Shown in pieces: positions 1 through 5,220 of a stretch of 5,220 bases of DNA. Origin of the DNA: an uncultured Clostridia bacterium (lineage in GTDB: Bacteria > Bacillota > Clostridia > Oscillospirales > Acutalibacteraceae); assembly GCA_946610835.1 (NCBI GenBank), contig CAMOCU010000101.1:1-5220 (forward strand). Reading direction: 5' to 3'. The notes beneath the pieces are model-generated. The model did not search any database. It was not told the DNA's origin and saw only the letters and a program-made list of their open reading frames with translations. A program made the translations under genes and the position numbers. How positions within the stretch are numbered: the first letter of the stretch is position 1; each line of letters opens with the position of its first letter.

Positions 1-211
1 GAAAAAATCTCTCGTCCCCTCGTACACCCCGATTTAATCAGCGCTTCCCTAAAAATCTAAGGAGGCGCTGAATCAATTCGATGCGCACGATGGCGCTGAC
101 CTTTTCCGTCCTACAGCGAGAATCGATTACCCTGCTTCGGCATGGCGGCAATTTCTTCGCATAGTCTGTCGAAAAAATTTCTTGCCCTCTTGATTTCTCC
201 GATTTATTCAA
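1..211. repeat. Repeat unit of 170 bp, second copy cut by the window edge
   Basis: Positions 1-41 and 171-211 align without gaps at 29 of 41 positions; the first 8 bases (GAAAAAAT) are identical and most differences in the first 22 are C/T transitions. This sets a period of exactly 170 bp, so 42-211 is one full unit and 1-41 starts the next, which continues left of the window. The minus strand has an open frame of 58 codons (214-38) through the unit, starting ATG-TTG-AAT and ending AAGCGCTGA, but no ribosome binding site precedes it. In matching frames the copies read LNKSEKSRGQEIFS and LIKSGCTRGREIFS (9 of 14 identical), so a degenerate coding repeat is possible. A structured non-coding element is the alternative. 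It lies 18 nt past the EEP stop codon. Confidence 0.6.
31..78. other. Long imperfect hairpin within the repeat unit
   Basis: CAGCGCTTCC (39-48) pairs with GGAGGCGCTG (61-70) over 10 bp with one G-U, around the 12-nt loop CTAAAAATCTAA. Flanking bases (31-38 with 71-78) extend the stem to about 18 positions with two mismatches. Neither strand has a T-run after the stem, so it is not a standard intrinsic terminator. It is probably a structural part of the repeat and could protect the 3' end of the upstream minus-strand mRNA. Confidence 0.6.
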
Positions 212-229
212 CATTTTCGGGAATTCTGT

Positions 230-1312
230 TCATTGAAGTGTGGCCTGCAGCAATATGGGGTTGTGGTCAGCGTACTCAAATCCAAAGTCCTGCGCAGCAA
301 AGGAACGAACGGTCACGTTGGCGGACACAATAAATCCATCCAGTAAATAATATTGAAAGGAATCTTTGTCTGCGTCCGCATATGGTTTGTACAGACTGCG
401 GCAGGAAGGAACAGAACTGTCCATGAGAAAAACACAACGGTCGTCAAACTGCGTTTCGTCCATGAGGGGCGCGGCCCAGTTGCCCTCTTGCGTCGGATAG
501 AGCGAGGCGTCCGCTGAGGCAAACGTTTGGTTGAAGTCGCCTCCGGCAATTACATAATTTCCTTTATCTATTTCAGCGTTTATCAAATCAGAAAGCATTC
601 CGGTTTGCGCAGCTTTTCCGGAGCCGTCGTCATAGGCTTCAAGATGCAAGTTGATCAGCACCAATTCTTTTCCATTCTGTACTGGAATACGAGAAACGAG
701 CAGGCAGCGTTTCAAATTCGCCATGCGTATCGGCCACGAAAAAGGTATGGGGAGTTGAATGCGCTGCGCATCGGAAACGGAATAGACAGAAAAAGTTGCA
801 ATGCCGGAATCGATCTTGCCGATGGGTGGAATCGGATAAGGCAGGAAAGCGACTTTGAAGTTGTTGGCAAAGGATGCCTCGCAGTCCTCCAAATGTGCCT
901 GCAGGGAGGCGTATTCGTTGACATACCGCGACCGCGCTGAATGTACATCCGCTTCCTGTATGAGCAGAATGTCCGGACGCATGCTGTCAATTTTATACAG
1001 TATGCCCTCCAGGTTTTTCAGCACACGCGCTGAATCAGCCGTTTGTACCATGCTGCCGCCGTCCATGAAGAAATCGGCATGATCTCCGAGCGCGCCGTAA
1101 CCGATGTTCCAACTGGCAATTGTTAGATCATCGCCGGAGGAAAGCGTGCGAGCGGCATTGCCTTGAATTTCAATAGATTCTGTGTCGGACGGCTTGAACT
1201 CCGTGAAGGATAAATAACCGATCAAACCTGCTGCAAGCAGCAGAACGATCAGCAAAAGACTGCCGAGAAAGCGGAAAAAGCGTGCAAAAAGACTTCGTTT
1301 CTTTTCTGCCAT
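230..1312 (-). CDS. Membrane-anchored endonuclease/exonuclease/phosphatase (EEP) family hydrolase
   Basis: Predicted divalent-metal phosphoesterase of the EEP fold (DNase I / sphingomyelinase / inositol phosphatase superfamily), 360 aa. The N-terminus MAEKKRSLFARFFRF is basic and is followed by one hydrophobic helix (about 16-37). This predicts an N-in anchor with the catalytic domain outside the membrane. EEP motifs in order: Asn69 in ASWNIGY, Glu120 in LLIQEAD, SGIATFS (169-175), His223 in INLHLEAY, Asp259 and Asn261 in GGDFNQ, Asp325 in LLDGF, and Asp349-His350 in YADHNPI. All catalytic positions are present, so it should be active. I chose the ATG at 1312 because the hydrophobic anchor follows it normally; the longer frame from 1399 adds 29 residues encoded within the end of the upstream gene. 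It is the last gene of a two-gene unit with the AlkP-superfamily hydrolase. The substrate (lipid headgroup, nucleic acid or sugar phosphate) cannot be decided. Confidence 0.9.
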   Translation of the reverse strand: MAEKKRSLFARFFRFLGSLLLIVLLLAAGLIGYLSFTEFKPSDTESIEIQGNAARTLSSGDDLTIASWNIGYGALGDHADFFMDGGSMVQTADSARVLKNLEGILYKIDSMRPDILLIQEADVHSARSRYVNEYASLQAHLEDCEASFANNFKVAFLPYPIPPIGKIDSGIATFSVYSVSDAQRIQLPIPFSWPIRMANLKRCLLVSRIPVQNGKELVLINLHLEAYDDGSGKAAQTGMLSDLINAEIDKGNYVIAGGDFNQTFASADASLYPTQEGNWAAPLMDETQFDDRCVFLMDSSVPSCRSLYKPYADADKDSFQYYLLDGFIVSANVTVRSFAAQDFGFEYADHNPILLQATLQ

Positions 1313-1319
1313 ATGGATG

Positions 1320-1326
1320 CCCCCAC
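1320..1326 (-). promoter_or_regulatory. Weak ribosome binding site of the EEP hydrolase gene
   Basis: GTGGGGG on the minus strand, 7 nt before the ATG at 1310-1312. It is a poor match to AGGAGG, so translation probably depends on ribosomes arriving from the upstream gene, whose TGA (1333-1335) is 20 nt before the start. The in-frame ATG at 1399 would overlap the upstream gene by 67 nt. Confidence 0.45.
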
Positions 1327-1332
1327 TATTTA

Positions 1333-2118
1333 TCAGATGATCCCGTAAAAATGGACGATATTCATATCCTCCGGCATATACAATCCGTGGCTGCCGCATC
1401 CCCCGTCGATTTCGTGGCAGCCGTGATCCGGCGCGAATCCGATCAGCGTACGGTGGTTTTGCCAGTGTGTGAGAACATGCTGCGCCAGTGTTTCAAATGC
1501 GGCCGTATTGTGCTGAAGAGCCAGCAGCGAAGCTTCGCTTTCCGGGCCGAATTTATGCATTGTGCTGTCGAAGTTTCCGTTATAAACTGCAATCAAATCA
1601 TATTGATCCTCGGCGATCAGTTCCGCAGCCTTCGCGTTGGCTTCGTCCGGTGAGTCCAAAATGAAGTAATCCATATCTCGTTCCCGAAAGATCAAAGACA
1701 TGCTGTCTTTCCCGGTGGAAACAATACAGGGATTTTTGCCCGCACGAAGCAGTGCGTCAAAGACGGTGTCTGTTTGGACGACGGGCTTTTCATATTTTTG
1801 AATGCCATGTATTTCCGGCAGTGCGCCGGTGTACATTGTAGCGAAGCAAACAGGCGTAACAGACGGCATGACTGTCTGCAGCGGAAGCATGAGCTGTGTA
1901 TGCCGCAATACCGGCAGGAAAAACGGAGTATACTTTTCAAACAACCATAACGCAATCGCATCCGGATTATACATCAAAATGCGATCTACTTTATCGCAGA
2001 CAAGGTCGCAAAGAGCCGAAAGGGACGGTGCAGCGGATTTTGGCGGCGCAATGCCAAGTGCGGCGGACAGCGACGCGGCAACGCCGGTCAAAGACAGAGG
2101 ACAGTAGATGTCTTGCAT
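1333..2118 (-). CDS. Compact alkaline-phosphatase-superfamily phosphodiesterase/phosphatase
   Basis: Predicted metal-dependent phosphoester hydrolase of 261 aa, most like type I phosphodiesterase/nucleotide pyrophosphatase members. Aligning motifs by eye to that family gives a full two-metal site: Asp53 (MYNPDA); candidate nucleophile Thr88 in PSVTPVCFATMYTG, followed by PEIHGI; Asp184 and His188 in DSTMHKFG; Asp231 and His232 in APDHG; and His244 in GSHG. There is no signal peptide or membrane segment, so it should be cytosolic. Family members are usually 350-500 aa, so this is a minimal version lacking large cap insertions; the protein ends 17 residues after the last ligand. The N-terminal 45 residues are not recognisable. 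It is 20 nt upstream of the EEP hydrolase and presumably co-transcribed with it. No transcription promoter is visible between the preceding terminator and the gene. The substrate is unknown; a phosphodiester or phosphomonoester is equally possible. Confidence 0.88.
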   Translation of the reverse strand: MQDIYCPLSLTGVAASLSAALGIAPPKSAAPSLSALCDLVCDKVDRILMYNPDAIALWLFEKYTPFFLPVLRHTQLMLPLQTVMPSVTPVCFATMYTGALPEIHGIQKYEKPVVQTDTVFDALLRAGKNPCIVSTGKDSMSLIFRERDMDYFILDSPDEANAKAAELIAEDQYDLIAVYNGNFDSTMHKFGPESEASLLALQHNTAAFETLAQHVLTHWQNHRTLIGFAPDHGCHEIDGGCGSHGLYMPEDMNIVHFYGII

Positions 2119-2124
2119 ACTTTT

Positions 2125-2130
2125 CTCCTT
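2125..2130 (-). promoter_or_regulatory. Ribosome binding site fixing the start of the AlkP-family gene
   Basis: AAGGAG followed by 6 nt and ATG (2116-2118). It decides between this ATG and an in-frame TTG at 2139 that would add seven residues. The TTG overlaps the terminator T-run and has no upstream site, so ATG is the start. Confidence 0.85.
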
Positions 2131-2137
2131 TTTGGTC

Positions 2138-2168
2138 AAAAACCGCCCGCAGGCCGCAAAACGGGCAG
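2138..2168 (-). terminator. Intrinsic terminator before the phosphoesterase pair
   Basis: On the minus strand CTGCCCG (2168-2162) pairs with CGGGCGG (2149-2143). This gives seven base pairs including one G-U, with one more G-U possible, around a loop of 10-12 nt and followed directly by TTTTT (2142-2138). On the plus strand the G-U pairs become C-A mismatches, so the hairpin is oriented for minus-strand transcription. It would end the hisS-aspS-acyltransferase read-through transcript. The T-run ends 20 nt before the next start codon, so it lies in the leader of that gene. Confidence 0.6.
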
Positions 2169-2189
2169 GGGTGATCGTGCTTGCGGATC

Positions 2190-2987
2190 TCAGGATCGGG
2201 AAGCGCCTTCGGCTCCCTTCGGGGATTCAGTCAGGTGCAGAGGAATCATAATCCATTTTTGCAGCAGGAGCGTGACGGCGCGCAGCGCTTCCGCACAGAC
2301 GAAGGTTGCTGCGCAGAAAACAGCGCACTGCAGCACTCGCCCGACAGGAAGGCAGCTTACGCTGAATGATCCGATCAGGAACATATAGTGGACGATATAG
2401 ACATAGAAAGACAAGTCGTCCGCGTGTCGGATGATCCTGCTTTGTCCGATGCGGTCGATCCCTTCCGGGCGCAGCGTATAGATACGGCGAATCGTTGTAA
2501 AGATCCGGAATACAAACGGATTTTGCTGCAGCGCGGTGAGAGGAAAAAACCAGATCGAATCATCCGCGCTGAAGCGTATGATGAGAAGTCTCGCAGCGAT
2601 GGTAAACAACATACAGCCCGTACAGATCAGCCAATGTTCCATATATGGAATTATATACGCACAGAAAACGCAGTCCCTGAAGGTTGAGCATATAGAGCGG
2701 TATGGTCCGAAAAGCGGCGCTGTCTGTCCGGTGCATAAAAAGGAGAAAACAACACTTAGCACAAGGACAAAATTGCAACCGCAATCGCTCCCCGCAGATA
2801 ACGCTTCGCGAGAAACGGGAGGGGGGTTACCTGTTTACCCCCGTACAAATAACCGGAAATCAGAAGGAAAACCGGAACGCCGACAATGAAAAGCTGCGTG
2901 AAAGCTGCTGAACCAAACCATAAGGATAAAAGGCAGAGCAAAATACAGTTCATCCCGGTAAGGCGCGCAGAGAGATTGAGGTATCAT
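2190..2987 (-). pseudogene. Decayed acyltransferase 3 family membrane protein
   Basis: Remnant of a multi-pass membrane O-acyltransferase, the family that acylates cell-wall or exported sugars. Pieces lie in different frames. From 2987 an open stretch reads MIPQSL...YRDELYFALPFILMVWF, resembling a first membrane helix, but it has no ribosome binding site. Another frame (2953-2756) carries LFIVGVPVFLLISGYLYGGK then FLAKRYLRGAIAVAIL, the family's VPVFFLISGYL helix and following basic stretch, and stops at TAA. A third frame (2762-2190, GTG start, 190 aa) carries the C-terminal half with LSFYVYIVHYMFLIGSFSV, the typical late SFYiYlvHymF helix, and a last hydrophobic segment around residues 143-167. 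Intact members are about 330-380 aa. The spacing between the GYLYG and SFYVYIVHYMF motifs (about 145 codons) is too short, so an internal deletion is likely as well as frameshifts. Family assignment rests on these helix motifs. Sequencing error could explain a single frame change but not the missing length. Confidence 0.72.
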
Positions 2988-3028
2988 GTGAGAGAGCAGT
3001 GATCTTCGTTCGGCCCGGCTCCTAAAAA

Positions 3029-4816
3029 TCATTTCTCCGGAGCGGCGATTGCGATGCCGAGGTCGGTCAATTGTACGTCGTCGACGCGCGCGGGGCACTC
3101 GGTCATCGGTTCGGAAGCATTTTGCACTTTGGGGAAGGCGATCACGTCGCGCAGGCTGTCACAATGAAGCATTTGCATAACGATGCGATCCAGTCCCAGT
3201 CCCATGCCGCCGTGCGGCGGTGCGCCGAATTTGAACGCGTCGGTGAGGAAGCCGAATTTTTCCTGCGCTTCCTCGTCGCTCAGGCCAAGCAGCTTAAAGA
3301 TGCGGCCCTGCAGTTCCGGATTGGTAATCCGGATAGAGCCGGAGGACAGTTCGATGCCGTTGAGTACAAGGTCGTATGCCTTGGCGCGAACTTTCGCCTT
3401 GTCGCTTTCGAGATACGGCAGGCATTCGTCCAGCGGAGCAGTGAAGGGATGGTGCATGGCGACAAACTGCTGCAAATCTTCGTCCCAATCGAAGAAGGGG
3501 AATTCGGTGATCCACAGAAAATTAAACGAATCCTGCGGAATGATATCCAGTTTTTTGGCCACTTCCTGGCGTAATGCGCCGAGCACAGACAGCACGAGAG
3601 ATTTTTTAGTATCCCCGACAATCAGCACCACGTCGCCCGGCTCTGCGCCGGCGCGGGAAAGCAGGGCCTTGTTTTCGTCTTCTGTCAGGAATTTGGCGAA
3701 GGAGGAGGAGACAGTGCCGTCCTCTCCGAGCCGCGCCCATGCAAGACCTTTTGCGCCGATGCCGCGGACCATCTCTGTCAGCTTGTCCACTTCTTTGCGC
3801 GTGAGTTTGGAAAACGCGCCCTTAGCAGTGATGCCGCGGACAGTGCCGCCGTTTTGCACAGCGCCGGCGAACACGCCGAATCCGCAATTCGCGACCACGT
3901 CGGACAGGTCATACAGTTCCATGCCATACCTTGTGTCGGGCTTGTCAGAACCGTATCGTTCCATCGCTTCCTGATAGGTCAGGCGGGGCAGCGGCATGGG
4001 AATTTCCACATCCAGCACTTCCTTAAACAGGCGGCGAATATATCCCTCACCGATGGCCAGCACGTCCTCCACGTCGACAAATGACATTTCCAGGTCGATC
4101 TGCGTGAATTCCGGCTGGCGATCCGCGCGCAGATCCTCGTCGCGGAAGCAGCGGGCAATTTGCATATAACGGTCAAAACCGGCCACCATGGAGAGCTGCT
4201 TGTACAGCTGCGGCGATTGCGGCAGAGCATAAAACTCGCCCTTATGAATGCGGCTGGGTACAAGGAAGTCCCGCGCGCCTTCGGGCGTGGAGCGGATCAG
4301 AATCGGTGTTTCGATTTCGATAAAGCCGTTTTCATCAAAATAATCGCGTGTAACCTTGGTAACCTTGTGGCGCAGAAGAATATTGCGCTGCAGATCCGGA
4401 CGCCGCAGGTCAAGATAGCGGTATTTCAGCCGTGTCAGCTCCGCGGTGGGGCAATTTTCAACAATTTCAAAGGGCGGCGTAGCACTTTCGGACAGCACAC
4501 GCAGATCCCGCACTTCCAGTTCGACCTCACCCGTGGGAATTTCCAAGTTTTTGGAGGAGCGCTCGCGTACAACGCCTTTGGCCATGAGCACATATTCGTT
4601 GCGCGCAGCAAACGCCTTTTCAAACACGGAACGTTCTGTGTTGTCGTCAAAGGCAAGCTGCAGAATGCCGCTGCGGTCACGCAGGTCAATGAAAATCAGT
4701 GCGCCGAGATCACGCTGCCGCTGTACCCATCCGGCGACAGTGATCTCTTTGCCCACATCGGAAAGTCGGGGCTGTCCGCAGTACATAGTGCGTTTCAATC
4801 CGGTCATAAAATCCAT
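3029..4816 (-). CDS. aspS: Aspartyl-tRNA synthetase, bacterial type, complete
   Basis: Class IIb synthetase that attaches aspartate to tRNA-Asp in the cytoplasm. At 595 aa it matches the usual bacterial length of about 590. Domains in order: N-terminal OB-fold anticodon-binding domain (about 1-110, with VAGWVQRQRDLGALIFIDLR); class II catalytic core with the LPQSPQLYKQ loop (198-207) and motif 2 FRDEDLRADRQPEFTQID (224-241); the bacterial GAD insertion domain (about 290-415); the core resuming with MHHPFTAP (454-461); motif 3 GMGLGLDRIVM (537-547, Arg544); and the terminal LRDVIAFPK segment. I chose the ATG at 4816 because GGAGGAA (4822-4828) sits 5 nt upstream; an ATG three codons later is less well placed. 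Leu37 in RDLG and the Lys89-Asn90 pair resemble tRNA-Asp-specific (discriminating) enzymes such as that of E. coli. The gene is 2 nt after hisS and probably on the same transcript. No damage is seen. Confidence 0.98.
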   Translation of the reverse strand: MDFMTGLKRTMYCGQPRLSDVGKEITVAGWVQRQRDLGALIFIDLRDRSGILQLAFDDNTERSVFEKAFAARNEYVLMAKGVVRERSSKNLEIPTGEVELEVRDLRVLSESATPPFEIVENCPTAELTRLKYRYLDLRRPDLQRNILLRHKVTKVTRDYFDENGFIEIETPILIRSTPEGARDFLVPSRIHKGEFYALPQSPQLYKQLSMVAGFDRYMQIARCFRDEDLRADRQPEFTQIDLEMSFVDVEDVLAIGEGYIRRLFKEVLDVEIPMPLPRLTYQEAMERYGSDKPDTRYGMELYDLSDVVANCGFGVFAGAVQNGGTVRGITAKGAFSKLTRKEVDKLTEMVRGIGAKGLAWARLGEDGTVSSSFAKFLTEDENKALLSRAGAEPGDVVLIVGDTKKSLVLSVLGALRQEVAKKLDIIPQDSFNFLWITEFPFFDWDEDLQQFVAMHHPFTAPLDECLPYLESDKAKVRAKAYDLVLNGIELSSGSIRITNPELQGRIFKLLGLSDEEAQEKFGFLTDAFKFGAPPHGGMGLGLDRIVMQMLHCDSLRDVIAFPKVQNASEPMTECPARVDDVQLTDLGIAIAAPEK

Positions 4817-4818
4817 TT

Positions 4819-5220
4819 TTATTCCTCCAAACCAAACATTGCCTGCAGATCCTGCCGCATGGACAGAAAGGCAATCTCTATAAATTCTTCCACAAAATCA
4901 TCGGCCGGAACGTCCTGCGTTTCACCGGTCTGCATGTTTTTGACAGTGTACACACCTTTTTCAAGCTCATTGTCGCCAAGCACGACCGTATACAACGCGC
5001 CGAGCTTGCCGGCATATTTCATTTGTGCCTTCAGCGAACGGCCGCAGCCGTCTGTTTCGACAGTCAGATCTGCGCCGCGCAGGCTTTTTGCGATTGAGGA
5101 CGCCTCGAGAGCGGCTTTTTCGCCCATGGCGGCAATGTATAGTGTGCAGGGATCCGGCTGCGGGAATTCGATGTTTCGGCTGTGCATGAGCAGCAGCAGC
5201 CGCTCGATGCCGAGACCAAA
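4819..5220 (-). CDS. hisS: Histidyl-tRNA synthetase, C-terminal part (5' end outside window)
   Basis: Class II aminoacyl-tRNA synthetase that charges tRNA-His with histidine in the cytoplasm. Only the last 133 residues are present; the frame is open to the window edge. The first residues in the window, FGLGIERLLLLM, are class II motif 3, whose arginine contacts ATP. They are followed by the HGTP anticodon-binding domain, seen as the strand TLYIAAMGEKA, the conserved GRSLKAQMKYAGKLGALY segment, the VVLGDNELEKG strand and the VKNMQTGETQDV hairpin. The gene ends in a short acidic tail (FGLEE) with TAA. The ATG at 5185-5187 is internal and not a start, because motif 3 lies upstream of it in frame. 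The stop is 2 nt before aspS, and the hisS-aspS order is common in Firmicutes. Any T-box or promoter for the pair would lie beyond the right edge. Confidence 0.96.
   Translation of the reverse strand, partial: FGLGIERLLLLMHSRNIEFPQPDPCTLYIAAMGEKAALEASSIAKSLRGADLTVETDGCGRSLKAQMKYAGKLGALYTVVLGDNELEKGVYTVKNMQTGETQDVPADDFVEEFIEIAFLSMRQDLQAMFGLEE
4822..4828 (-). promoter_or_regulatory. aspS ribosome binding site inside the hisS 3' end
   Basis: GGAGGAA on the minus strand, 5 nt before the aspS ATG. It overlaps the final Glu-Glu codons of hisS, whose TAA falls between this site and the aspS start. The arrangement fixes the aspS start and implies translational coupling of the two synthetases. Confidence 0.85.

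Noticed and set aside
1..211. CRISPR array
   Set aside because: The repeat copies are 41 nt, only about 71 percent identical and 170 bp apart; no cas gene is present.
38..214. 58-codon minus-strand frame as a real small gene
   Set aside because: There is no ribosome binding site before the ATG and it is coextensive with the repeat unit. I kept it only as a note in the repeat entry.
142..333. 63-codon open frame on the plus strand
   Set aside because: It overlaps the repeat and the end of the EEP gene antisense, has no ribosome binding site, and its composition fits the complement of those elements.
1313..1399. Upstream ATG extension of the EEP protein by 29 residues
   Set aside because: It would overlap the AlkP gene end and place 29 residues before a normal basic N-terminus plus anchor helix; the ATG at 1312 is the conventional start.
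2201..2223. GGGA/TCCC hairpin with a TTC loop at the end of the pseudogene
   Set aside because: The stem is interrupted by a 3-nt bulge and has no T-run on either strand; the hairpin at 2138-2168 is the better terminator.
2245..2250. TATGAT as a promoter -10 for the AlkP gene
   Set aside because: No acceptable -35 at 16-18 nt and the bases also encode the acyltransferase C-terminus; mentioned only as a possibility in the terminator finding.
3010..3047. Possible terminator directly after aspS (GCTCC and GGAGC arms)
   Set aside because: Only 5 bp with a 16-nt loop, and the T-run lies inside the loop and not after the stem.
3071..3974. Long plus-strand open frames of 167 and 263 codons opposite aspS
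   Set aside because: aspS is intact with all class II motifs on the other strand; these are antisense shadows with low-complexity Ser/Arg-rich translations.

Overview
This window looks like a chromosomal stretch from a low-to-mid GC Gram-positive anaerobe of the Clostridia, possibly Oscillospiraceae-like. The grounds are the hisS-aspS gene order, strong AGGAG-type ribosome binding sites and the style of the proteins. The taxonomic call is inference. Every gene I can support lies on the minus strand, so the window reads from high to low coordinates.

From the right edge: the C-terminal third of histidyl-tRNA synthetase (hisS, cut by the window edge) is followed after 2 nt by a complete aspartyl-tRNA synthetase (aspS, 595 aa). 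The aspS ribosome binding site lies inside the last hisS codons, so the two are almost certainly co-transcribed and translationally coupled. About 800 nt of decayed sequence follows (roughly 2190-2987). It still encodes recognisable pieces of a multi-pass membrane acyltransferase (acyltransferase 3 family), but in three different reading frames and with part of the middle missing, so I call it a pseudogene. A GC-rich hairpin with a T-run (2138-2168) closes this section.

Directly after that terminator is a tidy two-gene unit. The first gene is a compact, apparently cytosolic alkaline-phosphatase-superfamily phosphodiesterase/phosphatase (261 aa) with a complete set of predicted metal ligands. 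The second, 20 nt downstream, is an endonuclease/exonuclease/phosphatase (EEP) fold hydrolase (360 aa) held in the membrane by one N-terminal segment, with its catalytic domain predicted outside the cell. Pairing two unrelated phosphoesterase folds on opposite sides of the membrane is the most interesting functional theme here. The substrate of neither can be read from sequence.

The left end (1-229) has no convincing protein gene. It holds a repeat: a 41-nt segment at 1-41 recurs at 171-211 with 29 of 41 positions identical, a period of exactly 170 bp, and a long imperfect hairpin (31-78) sits inside the unit. The window therefore probably begins at the edge of a tandem or interspersed repeat that continues to the left. 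This is the least explained structure in the window.
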